This document shows positions 50,959-58,813 of a stretch of 64,000 nt of DNA, piece after piece. Every line of letters starts with the position of its first letter. Position 1 is the first letter of the stretch. Source of the DNA: RPQJ01 sp963846315 (GTDB lineage Bacteria > Pseudomonadota > Gammaproteobacteria > Steroidobacterales > Steroidobacteraceae); contig CAWJVM010000015.1 of the NCBI GenBank assembly GCA_963846315.1, positions 124,001-188,000 of the forward strand, read 5' to 3'. A model generated the notes under the pieces. It was not told the origin of the DNA. It made no database searches and saw only the letters and a program-made list of their open reading frames with translations. Made by a program: the position numbers and the translations under genes.

Positions 50959-50984
50959 CCGTGCTGCACCGAAGTGCGGCACGG
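50959..50984. other. Hairpin after spuC
   Basis: An 11-bp stem with one T-G pair (50959-50969 with 50974-50984) and loop CGAA, without a T-tract. It may attenuate or stabilise transcripts between spuC and spuD. A TATACA -10-like box follows at 51019, so spuD may also start its own transcript. Confidence 0.4.
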
Positions 50985-51082
50985 TGAGTTGCCCCTAGCC
51001 ACGGAAAAAATTCTTCGCTATACAGCAACACTCACGCGCACCATCCGGTGCGGTTCGCAGCAAGCACAGGGGTACGTCCAAG

Positions 51083-52252
51083 ATGAGCATCAGCATCCGC
51101 GCCGGGTTATTGAGCCTGGTGATCGCCACGGCCCTCGTGGGTTGCGGCAAGAAGGAACAAGCACCTCCGGCCGCCGAGACGGCTGCTGGGCCGACGGCGG
51201 GCGCACCGGCTGCACCGGTGTCGACCGAGGAAAAGGTCGTCAATGTCTACAACTGGTCGGATTACATCGATCCGACGACGCTCGAGGCGTTCACCGCCGA
51301 GACCGGCATCAAGGTCAACTACGACGTCTTCGACTCGAATGAGGTGCTGGAGACCAAGCTGCTTGCGGGCAACACCGGGTATGACGTCGTCGTCCCGTCG
51401 GCTTCATTCATGGAGCGCCAGATCAAGGCGGGCGTGTTCCGCAAGCTCGACCGCGCCAAGCTCGGCAACTGGGGCAACCTCGATCCGGAAGTGCTGCAGC
51501 GCGTCGCCCTGCACGACCCGGGCAACGAGCACGCGGTGAACCACATGTGGGGCACCGACGGCATCGGTTACAACGAGGGCAAGATCAAGGCGATCGACCC
51601 GAACGCGCCCGTCGACAGCTGGCAGATCGTGCTCGATCCGAAGTGGGCCGCCAAGTTCAAGGATTGCGGCATCTCCGTGCTCGACGCGCCGAGCGAGATG
51701 GTCGGCGTCGCGCTGGCCTACCTCGGCAAGGACCCGAACAGCCAGAACGAGGCCGACCTCAAGGCGGCCGAAGACCTGCTGCTCAAGATCCGCCCGTACA
51801 TCCGCATGATCCACAGCTCCAACTACATCGACGCGCTCGCGAACGGCGAGTTGTGCCTGGCTGTGGGCTGGAGTGGCGACGTCCTGCAGGCGCGTGACCG
51901 TGCCGCCGAGGCCGGCCAGGGCAATGTGATCAAGTACAGCGTGCCGAAGGAAGGGACGATCATCTGGTTCGACATGTACGCCATCCCGGCCGATGCCAAG
52001 CACCCTGACAACGCGCACGCGTTCATCAATTTCATGATGCGGCCGGACGTCGCGGCCAAGAACTCCAACTTCATCAACTATGCCAACGGCAACCTGGCCT
52101 CGCTGCCGTTCATCGACGACAAGGTCAAGAACGACCCGGGCATCTACCCGCCGGCGGAAGTAAAGGCCAAGCTGTTCCCGGACCTGGCCGAGTCGCCTGA
52201 ATTTACGCGCCTGCTGAACCGCTCCTGGACGCGGTTCACCACGGGCAAGTAA
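51083..52252 (+). CDS. spuD: Polyamine-binding lipoprotein SpuD/PotF type
   Basis: A 389-residue extracytoplasmic binding protein. The signal ends LVGC (lipidated Cys21), then a Pro/Ala-rich linker and VVNVYNWSDYIDPTTLEAF, the family start. Ligand-lobe segments YDVVVPSASF, HMWGTDGIGYN and LAVGWSGDVLQARDRA are conserved. P. aeruginosa SpuD prefers putrescine; specificity here is not resolved. Followed by a strong terminator-like hairpin before spuE, which suggests separate dosing of the two receptors. Confidence 0.93.
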   Translation: MSISIRAGLLSLVIATALVGCGKKEQAPPAAETAAGPTAGAPAAPVSTEEKVVNVYNWSDYIDPTTLEAFTAETGIKVNYDVFDSNEVLETKLLAGNTGYDVVVPSASFMERQIKAGVFRKLDRAKLGNWGNLDPEVLQRVALHDPGNEHAVNHMWGTDGIGYNEGKIKAIDPNAPVDSWQIVLDPKWAAKFKDCGISVLDAPSEMVGVALAYLGKDPNSQNEADLKAAEDLLLKIRPYIRMIHSSNYIDALANGELCLAVGWSGDVLQARDRAAEAGQGNVIKYSVPKEGTIIWFDMYAIPADAKHPDNAHAFINFMMRPDVAAKNSNFINYANGNLASLPFIDDKVKNDPGIYPPAEVKAKLFPDLAESPEFTRLLNRSWTRFTTGK

Positions 52253-52274
52253 CAGCGCCCGGTACACGCCACCC

Positions 52275-52316
52275 ACGGGGCGGTCGGATGCCAGTCCGGC
52301 CGCCCCGTTTGATTTG
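52275..52316 (+). terminator. Intrinsic terminator between spuD and spuE
   Basis: ACGGGGCGG (52275-52283) pairs with CCGCCCCGT (52300-52308), with an inner TCGG/CCGG extension, followed by TTTGATTT. It would let much of the transcript end after the first receptor gene. Confidence 0.85.
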
Positions 52317-52412
52317 CGGGCGAAGCTGACTTTACCCGGTGCCTGAGCTATAACCGGGAGCATGCCGACCGCGCGGGGGAGGGTGGCGGCGGGCCAGGAG
52401 CAAGGGAGAATC

Positions 52413-53567
52413 ATGAATACTCTGTTGAAGCACGCGGCCGTCATCGCCGCCCTGTCCGTCCTCCTGTCCGCCTGCGGCAAGTCCAAGCAGGCTGCGACCG
52501 ACGACACGGCCGCCACGCCCGCCGCCGCGCCAGCCGGCGGCACCGAGCAGGTGGTCAACGTCTACAACTGGTCCGATTACATCGACCCCGAAGTCATCAA
52601 GGGGTTCGAGAAGGCCACCGGCATCAAGGTCCGTTACGACGTCTTCGACAGCAACGAGGTCCTCGAGACCAAGCTCCTGACCGGCAACTCCGGGTACGAC
52701 GTCGTGGTGCCGAGCGCGTACTTCCTGCAACGCCAGATCGCCGCGGGCGTTTTCGCCCCGCTCGACAAGTCCAAACTGCCTGGACTGGTGAACCTTGACC
52801 CTGACCTGGTCGCGCGCGCGGCACGCCACGATCCGGGCAACGAACATTCGGTCGTCTACATGTGGGGTACCACCGGCATCGGCTACAACCGCGACAAGGT
52901 CAAGGCGATCATGCCGGACGCGCCGGTCGACAGCTGGAAGCTCATCTTCGATCCGGCCGTGCTCGCGAAATTCAAGGGTTGCGGCGTGTCGATGCTCGAC
53001 GACCCGACCGACATGGTCGGCACGGCGCTGTTGTACCTCGGCAAGGATCCCAACAGCGAATCCGAAGCCGACCTCAAGGCGGCCGAAGACCTGCTGATGA
53101 AGATCCGGCCCTACCTGCAGACGATCCACAGCTCGCAGTACATCGACCAGCTCGCGAACGGCGAACTCTGCGTCGTGGTGGGTTACAGCGGCGACGTGCT
53201 GCAGGCGAGGGACCGCGCCGAGGAAGCCGGCAAGCCGCTCGACATCGGTTACTCGATCCCGAAGGAAGGCGCGCTGATGTGGTTCGACACGCTCGCGATT
53301 CCCGCCGACGCGGCGCACAAGGACGCGGCGCACAAGTTCATCGAGTACCTGCTGCAGCCCGAGGTCGCGGCGAAGAACTCTGATTTCGTGAACTTTGCCA
53401 ACGCCAACAAGGCTGCGACGTCACTCGTCAACGCCGACCTGCGCAACGACACCAATATCTACCCGACGCCTGAGGTCGCAGCGCGGTTGCAGCCTAGCCT
53501 GGCGAAATCCGCCGAATACACTCGTGCGCTCAACCGCACCTGGACACGCTTCGTGACGGGACGCTGA
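52413..53567 (+). CDS. spuE: Polyamine-binding lipoprotein SpuE type
   Basis: A 384-residue paralogue of the preceding receptor, similar throughout. The signal ends LSAC (Cys21), then VVNVYNWSDYIDPEVIKGF, YDVVVPSAYF, YMWGTTGIGYN and VVVGYSGDVLQARDRA. AAGGGAG at 52402 sets ATG 52413. In P. aeruginosa SpuE binds spermidine; the differing lobe residues here (YMWGTTG against HMWGTDG in SpuD) fit separate ligands. It probably shares the SpuFGH permease with SpuD. Confidence 0.93.
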   Translation: MNTLLKHAAVIAALSVLLSACGKSKQAATDDTAATPAAAPAGGTEQVVNVYNWSDYIDPEVIKGFEKATGIKVRYDVFDSNEVLETKLLTGNSGYDVVVPSAYFLQRQIAAGVFAPLDKSKLPGLVNLDPDLVARAARHDPGNEHSVVYMWGTTGIGYNRDKVKAIMPDAPVDSWKLIFDPAVLAKFKGCGVSMLDDPTDMVGTALLYLGKDPNSESEADLKAAEDLLMKIRPYLQTIHSSQYIDQLANGELCVVVGYSGDVLQARDRAEEAGKPLDIGYSIPKEGALMWFDTLAIPADAAHKDAAHKFIEYLLQPEVAAKNSDFVNFANANKAATSLVNADLRNDTNIYPTPEVAARLQPSLAKSAEYTRALNRTWTRFVTGR

Positions 53568-53585
53568 TCTACACAAAGAGACACC

Positions 53586-54731
53586 ATGGCCACTTCACCG
53601 CGCGCAACCCCGCTGAAATTCGAGCCCTGGACGGACCCGGACGCGAAGCCGTACGTGCGGATCGAAAAGGTCACCAAGAAGTTCGGTGACTTCATCGCGG
53701 TCGACGACGTCTCGCTGAGCATCTACCAGAAGGAAATCTTTTGCCTGCTGGGAGCCTCCGGCTGCGGCAAGACGACGCTGCTGCGCATGCTCGCGGGTTT
53801 CGAGCGACCCACGTCCGGCAAGATCTTCATCGACGGCGTGGACATGACGTCGATTCCGCCCTACGAGCGGCCGGTGAACATGATGTTCCAGTCGTATGCG
53901 ATCTTCCCGCACATGACGGTCGAGCAGAACGTCGCCTTCGGCCTGAAGCAGGAACGGCTGAGGAAAGACGAGATCGAGACCCGCGTCAACGACATGCTGA
54001 ACCTGGTGAAGCTCGGCCAGTTCGGCAAGCGCAAGCCGCACCAGCTGTCGGGCGGCCAGCGCCAGCGCGTCGCGCTCGCCCGCGCACTGGTCAAGAAACC
54101 AAAGTTGCTGCTGCTCGACGAGCCGCTCGCCGCGCTCGACAAGAAGTTGCGTGAACACACGCAGTTCGAGCTGATCAACATCCAGGAGACGCTCGGCGTC
54201 ACCTTCGTGGTCGTCACGCACGACCAGGAAGAAGCGATGACGCTGTCGACGCGTATCGGCCTGATGAACCACGGTGAGATCGTGCAGGTCGGCACGCCGA
54301 GCGAAATCTACGAATATCCCAGCTCGCGTTTCGTGTCGGAGTTCATCGGCTCGGTCAACATGTTCGAGGGCCGGCTGGTCGAAGACGAGCCGTCCTACGT
54401 GCGCATCGGCTGCGACGACCTCGAAGCGCCGATCTACGTGGACCACGGCGTGAGTTCGGCGCCGGGTGCGACGGTCTGGGCGGCGATCCGGCCCGAGAAG
54501 ATCACGATCAGCCGCGAGAAGCCGGACGTCACCGACAACTGGGCCTCGGCGGTCGTGCAGGACATCGCGTACATGGGCGACATGTCCATCTACCGGCTGC
54601 GGCTCGATTCCGGCAAGGTCGTGCGCGTCACGCAGCCGAACATCTACCGCCACGCCGATGACCGCATCACCTGGGAGGAACGTGTGTACCTGCAGTGGTA
54701 CCCGGAAAGCCCGGTGGTGGTGACGAAGTGA
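53586..54731 (+). CDS. spuF: Polyamine ABC transporter ATPase
   Basis: A 381-residue ABC ATPase of the PotG/PotA type that powers polyamine import. Walker A GASGCGKT is at residues 56-63, the signature LSGGQRQRVALARAL near 156, and Walker B LLLLDEPLAALD follows. A C-terminal TOBE regulatory domain (about 285-381) is present. It starts 18 bp after spuE; its stop overlaps the spuG start (GTGA at 54728-54731). Confidence 0.95.
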   Translation: MATSPRATPLKFEPWTDPDAKPYVRIEKVTKKFGDFIAVDDVSLSIYQKEIFCLLGASGCGKTTLLRMLAGFERPTSGKIFIDGVDMTSIPPYERPVNMMFQSYAIFPHMTVEQNVAFGLKQERLRKDEIETRVNDMLNLVKLGQFGKRKPHQLSGGQRQRVALARALVKKPKLLLLDEPLAALDKKLREHTQFELINIQETLGVTFVVVTHDQEEAMTLSTRIGLMNHGEIVQVGTPSEIYEYPSSRFVSEFIGSVNMFEGRLVEDEPSYVRIGCDDLEAPIYVDHGVSSAPGATVWAAIRPEKITISREKPDVTDNWASAVVQDIAYMGDMSIYRLRLDSGKVVRVTQPNIYRHADDRITWEERVYLQWYPESPVVVTK

Positions 54732-55642
54732 AATCGCTGCTCAAGCGACTGGGACTGCAGGGGCGCACGGCCGTCACTGCCATCCCGTACCTGTGGCTGC
54801 TGCTGTTCTTCCTGATCCCGTTCGTGATCGTGCTGAAGATCAGTTTTTCGACCGGCCAGATCGCGATGCCGCCGTACGAGCCGTTGCTGCACTGGACCGG
54901 CGACAAAGTCGTGCAGATCAAGCTCAACCTCGGCAACTTCGCGTTCCTGGTCGAGGACGACCTGTACTGGAGGGCGTACCTCAACTCGATCAAGGTCGCC
55001 GGGGTCTCGACTGTTCTCTGCCTGCTGATCGGCTACCCGATGGCATACGCAATGGCGCGCAGCAACCCGTCGACACGCAACATCCTGCTGCTGCTGGTCG
55101 CGCTGCCGTTCTTCACGTCGTTCCTGCTGCGCGTGTATGCATGGATCGGCATCCTCAAGAACAACGGGTTCATCAACAACGCGCTGCTGTCGCTCGGCCT
55201 GATCGACCAGCCGATCCAGATGCTGCAGACCGATTTCGCGGTCTACATCGGCATCGTCTATTCGTACCTGCCGTTCATGATCATGCCGTTGTACGCCAAC
55301 CTCGAGAAGATGGACCTGACGTTGCTCGAGGCCGCGGCCGACCTTGGCTGCAAGCCGTGGCAAGGCTTTCTCAAGATCACCGTGCCGCTGTCCAAGCACG
55401 GCATCATCGCCGGCTGCCTGCTGGTCTTCATCCCGGCCGTCGGCGAGTTCGTGATCCCGTCGCTGCTCGGTGACCCGGGCATGCTGATGATCGGCAAGGT
55501 GCTGTGGACAGAGTTCTTCAACAACCGTGACTGGCCCGTGGCCAGCGCCGTGGCCATCGCGCTGTTGCTGTTCCTCGTCATCCCGATCATGTTCCTCGAT
55601 CGGGCACAGAATACCGAACCTGCGGCGGGCGACCGGAAATGA
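54728..55642 (+). CDS. spuG: Polyamine ABC transporter permease, PotH/SpuG type
   Basis: A 304-residue inner-membrane permease with six predicted helices. The start is IPYLWLLLFFLIPFVIVLKI, and the EAAxxxG coupling loop is EAAADLGCKPWQGFLKITVP. The start is GTG 54728, overlapping the spuF stop; the ATG 33 bp upstream lies inside spuF and is rejected. It ends with an ATGA overlap to spuH. It pairs with SpuH as the membrane channel. Confidence 0.94.
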   Translation: MKSLLKRLGLQGRTAVTAIPYLWLLLFFLIPFVIVLKISFSTGQIAMPPYEPLLHWTGDKVVQIKLNLGNFAFLVEDDLYWRAYLNSIKVAGVSTVLCLLIGYPMAYAMARSNPSTRNILLLLVALPFFTSFLLRVYAWIGILKNNGFINNALLSLGLIDQPIQMLQTDFAVYIGIVYSYLPFMIMPLYANLEKMDLTLLEAAADLGCKPWQGFLKITVPLSKHGIIAGCLLVFIPAVGEFVIPSLLGDPGMLMIGKVLWTEFFNNRDWPVASAVAIALLLFLVIPIMFLDRAQNTEPAAGDRK

Positions 55643-56508
55643 ACCACGGTCGTCCCTGGTTCCGGATGACGGCCCTGTTTCTCGGGTTCGCGTTCCTGTA
55701 CATCCCGGTCGCATTGCTGGTCATCTATTCATTCAATAGTTCGCGCCTGGTGACGGTCTGGGGCGGCTTCTCGACTCGCTGGTACGGCGAGTTGCTGCGC
55801 AACGAGCAGATCCTGAACGCGGCCAAGCTCAGCCTCGAAGTCGCGGCGATCTCGGCGACGCTGGCCGTCGCGCTCGGCACGCTGGCGGGACTCGTGCTCG
55901 CGCGGTTCGGTCCCTTCAAGGGCCGCACGCTGCTGTCGGGTCTCACCACGGCGCCGCTGGTCATGCCTGAAGTCATCACGGGTCTGTCGCTGCTGCTGCT
56001 GTTCGTCACCATGGAACAGCTGATCGGCTGGCCAGCGGGCCGCGGCATGACCACGATCGTGATCTCGCACATCACGCTGACGATGGCTTTCGTGACGGTG
56101 ATCGTGCAGTCGCGGCTGGCGCAGATGGATGACTCGCTCGAGGAGGCCGCGATGGACCTCGGCGCGCGCCCGTTCAAGGTGTTCTTCCTGATCACGCTGC
56201 CGATTATCGCGCCCGCGCTGATGTCGGGCTGGTTGCTTGCCTTCACGCTGTCGCTCGACGACCTGGTGATCACGAGTTTCGTGGCCGGCCCCGGTTCGAG
56301 CACGTTGCCCATCGTCATCTTCTCCAAGGTGCGCCTCGGCGTGAGCCCCGACATCAACGCGCTCGCGACGATCCTGGTGGCCGTCGTCGCCGTGGGCGTG
56401 GTCGCCGCGGGTTACGTGATGACGCGGCAGCAGAAGCAGAAGGAGCGCGACGCGCAGATGGCGCTCGCCGCGAACCAGCAGATGATCGAGAGCGTGAAGA
56501 AGGGCTGA
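55639..56508 (+). CDS. spuH: Polyamine ABC transporter permease, PotI/SpuH type
   Basis: A 289-residue permease, partner of SpuG. Helix 1 is FLGFAFLYIPVALLVIYSF. The coupling loop is EEAAMDLGARPFKVFFLITLP, followed by FTLSLDDLVITSFVAGPGS, the PotC/PotI hallmark. The tail is Gln/Lys-rich (TRQQKQKERDAQMA). The ATG overlaps the spuG stop. A glucokinase gene follows 14 bp later. Confidence 0.94.
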   Translation: MNHGRPWFRMTALFLGFAFLYIPVALLVIYSFNSSRLVTVWGGFSTRWYGELLRNEQILNAAKLSLEVAAISATLAVALGTLAGLVLARFGPFKGRTLLSGLTTAPLVMPEVITGLSLLLLFVTMEQLIGWPAGRGMTTIVISHITLTMAFVTVIVQSRLAQMDDSLEEAAMDLGARPFKVFFLITLPIIAPALMSGWLLAFTLSLDDLVITSFVAGPGSSTLPIVIFSKVRLGVSPDINALATILVAVVAVGVVAAGYVMTRQQKQKERDAQMALAANQQMIESVKKG

Positions 56509-56522
56509 GACTGCATGGGGAG

Positions 56523-57296
56523 ATGGATGTGACAGAGGGCGATCCCTCGCTGCGGCTGGCGTTCGACGTCGGCGGCTCGTTCGTCAAGGCCGGGCTGGTG
56601 GACATCGAATCGGGACTCGTCATGGGTGAGGCCCTGCGGCGTGCGACGCCTGCAGGCGCAGCGCCGGAAGCCGTGCTTGAGTTGCTCGTTGCGATGGCGC
56701 GCGAGCTGCCGTCGTCCGGTCCGTTGGGTCTCGCGTTCCCGGCCGTGGCGAAGCAAGGTGTCGCATGGACTGCGGCCAATATCGACAAGCGCTGGATCGG
56801 CCTGAACGTGCAGGCCCATCTGCAGGCGCGACTGCAGCGGCCGGTGGCGTTCCTGAACGACGCGGATGCCGCGGGGATCGCCGAAATGACGCTCGGTGCG
56901 GGCCGCCATCACGACGGCACCGTCATGGTGATCACGCTCGGCACCGGCATCGGCACGGCGCTGTTCGTGGACGGGCGCCTGCTGCCGAATACCGAACTCG
57001 GCCACCTCGAAGTGAGGGGCAAGGAGGCGGAACATCGCGCATCCGCGAAGGTCCGCACCGACCTTCATCTTGACTGGGTGGAGTGGGCGGCCGAGGTGAA
57101 CGAAGTCCTCGAGGCATACCACTCGCTGCTGTGGCCCGACGTGTTCGTGATCGGGGGTGGCGTGACGGAGAACTGGCTGCACTTCGGGCCGCTACTGAAC
57201 AGCCGGGCTGAGATCTTGCCGGCAGCGTTCGGGAATGATGCTGGCATCGTCGGCGCGGCGATGGCGGCGGCGCAGATGGTGCGCGCCACCCAATAA
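56523..57296 (+). CDS. ppgK: Polyphosphate glucokinase (ROK family)
   Basis: A 257-residue ROK kinase of the PpgK type, phosphorylating glucose with polyphosphate or ATP. LAFDVGGSFVKAGLVD is the phosphate motif, FLNDADAAGIAEMTLG the catalytic-Asp motif, and TLGTGIGTALFVDG followed by NTELGHLEV is typical of PpgK. GGGGAG at 56517-56522 touches ATG 56523 and is 6 bases from GTG 56529, so GTG 56529 may be the real start. Only 14 bp from spuH, it could be read with the polyamine operon, an unusual partner. Confidence 0.87.
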   Translation: MDVTEGDPSLRLAFDVGGSFVKAGLVDIESGLVMGEALRRATPAGAAPEAVLELLVAMARELPSSGPLGLAFPAVAKQGVAWTAANIDKRWIGLNVQAHLQARLQRPVAFLNDADAAGIAEMTLGAGRHHDGTVMVITLGTGIGTALFVDGRLLPNTELGHLEVRGKEAEHRASAKVRTDLHLDWVEWAAEVNEVLEAYHSLLWPDVFVIGGGVTENWLHFGPLLNSRAEILPAAFGNDAGIVGAAMAAAQMVRATQ

Positions 57297-57563
57297 CTCG
57301 GCGCGAAACCCGCGGCGTGCGTGACTTTGCTTTGGCTCTGTCACCGAGACATGTTGGTCCGTACTGCGCGTCCATGCAAAAAGCATGGCACTCGCGAACG
57401 CGTAAAGCCGGCCAGAAGCGGCCGGGCGCATGAAGTCCGGAAAGGTCGGAAAGCCCAGACAAGTTGTCCGGGAAGGTGCCCCGCCTATACATTGATGTAG
57501 CAGAGACGCCCACTGGCATCGCCAGTCGACAGGCCATCAAAATAGGAACGAGACCAGGAGCGA

Positions 57564-57908
57564 ATGATGTCGCGACCCCTCTGCTCAGCCATGTTCTTGG
57601 CATTTCTGAGCTTCGCAGCGATTCCGAGCGCCCACGCCGATGCCGGTTGGACTGACCTGGGTCCCGTGCTGGAACTGACACCCAGTATCCAGGGTCGCTA
57701 TGTCGTCAAGATTGGCGTGACGCAAAACCAAAGCGGGTGTCGGGACAAGCAGGCGTTCTATCAGGACTACAGCGACAGGGGCGCGGACAAGATGTACCTC
57801 GCCCTTCTTGAAGCGATCAGCTCGGGGAAAAAGGTGCGCGTGTACGTTACGGGCGGCTGCGAGCTGAACGGACACTCACAGATTTCTTCCGTCACAATCG
57901 TATCGTGA
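57564..57908 (+). CDS. Small secreted protein, SubB-like fold candidate
   Basis: A 114-residue exported protein of lower GC than its neighbours. It has a signal peptide (1-25, cleavage SAHA-D). A single small domain has YVVKIGVTQNQSGCRDKQ, AFYQDYSDRGADKMY, and VTGGCELNGHSQISSV at the end. Two Cys (in SGCR and GGCEL) may pair. The pattern resembles small proteins related to the B subunit of subtilase cytotoxin; this recollection is not verified, and no A subunit is nearby. Bases and codon use suggest later acquisition, together with the next gene. Confidence 0.7.
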   Translation: MMSRPLCSAMFLAFLSFAAIPSAHADAGWTDLGPVLELTPSIQGRYVVKIGVTQNQSGCRDKQAFYQDYSDRGADKMYLALLEAISSGKKVRVYVTGGCELNGHSQISSVTIVS

Positions 57909-57971
57909 GGAAACGAATTTTCAGCAACATCGACCAGAAGTGGCCGTACGCTCGCAACTTCGGGAGACCCC

Positions 57972-58619
57972 ATGCCCAGGCTTCGCGTAGAGAGCTTCAC
58001 CATCTCGCTGGATGGTTTCGGTGCTGGCCCTGACCAGGACCTGAACAATCCACTCGGTGTGGGCGGCACCTCCCTGCACGGCTGGGCGATCTCGACTCGA
58101 ACGTTTCAGGAACAACTGTTCGGGAGTGATGGCGGACAAAGCGGCATCGACGACGATTTTGCTGCACGAGGTTTCCAGAACGTGGGTGCCTGGATCTTGG
58201 GCAGGAACATGTTCGGACCCATTCGTGGGCCTTGGCCGGATGAGAGTTGGCGAGGTTGGTGGGGCGACAATCCTGTGTATCACGTCCCCGTATTCGTGCT
58301 GACGAACTACGCGCGCCCACCGCTTGCCATGGATGGCGGAACCACTTTTTACTTCGTCACGGAAGGCGCTGTCGCCGCTCTTGAGCGTGCTCGCGACGCT
58401 GCCAAGGGCAAGGACGTGCGACTTGGTGGCGGAGTCAACGTCATCCAGCAGTATCTTCGCCAGCGCCTGATTGACGAAATGCACATCGCCATCGCGCCAG
58501 TGCTTCTTGGCGCTGGTGAGCGACTATTCGACGGAGTCAATCTTCGCGCCTTGGGGTATGCATGTACGAAGCATGAGGCGTCGTCACAGGCGACTCACAT
58601 CGTCCTGTCGCGGCAGTGA
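57972..58619 (+). CDS. RibD C-terminal / dihydrofolate-reductase-family protein
   Basis: A 215-residue protein of the RibD-C fold. It opens RVESFTISLDGFGAGPDQ; the middle has GAWILGRNMFGPIRGPW. FYFVTEGAVAALERA and VRLGGGVNVIQQYLRQRLID form the NADPH-binding half, and DEMHIAIAPVLLGAGERLF closes it. It is likely a reductase of unknown substrate; resistance to drugs should not be assumed. It lies 63 bp after the small secreted protein gene, and both are less GC-rich than flanking genes. The frame and length are normal. Confidence 0.87.
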   Translation: MPRLRVESFTISLDGFGAGPDQDLNNPLGVGGTSLHGWAISTRTFQEQLFGSDGGQSGIDDDFAARGFQNVGAWILGRNMFGPIRGPWPDESWRGWWGDNPVYHVPVFVLTNYARPPLAMDGGTTFYFVTEGAVAALERARDAAKGKDVRLGGGVNVIQQYLRQRLIDEMHIAIAPVLLGAGERLFDGVNLRALGYACTKHEASSQATHIVLSRQ

Positions 58620-58662
58620 CCGCGGCGATGGGCTTCCCCACGCCAGGTGGTCACCGGTCGTA

Positions 58663-58712
58663 GGTCTTCTCCGGGCGAGCGTGTCTGCCTGTCCGCTCGC
58701 CCGCAGAAGACC
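58663..58712. other. Long interrupted hairpin before the transaminase operon
   Basis: GGTCTTCT (58663-58670) pairs with AGAAGACC (58705-58712), and GGGCGAGCG (58673-58681) with CGCTCGCCC (58694-58702), around a 2-by-2 internal loop and a 12-base terminal loop. There is no T-tract. It may be a Rho-independent-like end without U run, a regulator site or an RNA element. Confidence 0.5.
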
Positions 58713-58813
58713 CGGACCGAACGCCCTCACCGACCGTCCGACGTGGCTCGTTCTTGCTCGGGGGCTTACTCGACCCGATAAAGCGGCGTCGAGCCGCTGC
58801 TAGAATGCGACCC

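Noticed and set aside
50977..50993. Sigma-54 promoter before spuD (CGGCACG...TTGC)
   Set aside because: GG and GC are 11 bases apart instead of 10; RpoN spacing is strict, and the sequence is part of a hairpin.
57972..58619. Trimethoprim-resistant dihydrofolate reductase
   Set aside because: The protein has the RibD-C type pattern (LGGGVNVIQQYL) rather than FolA motifs.
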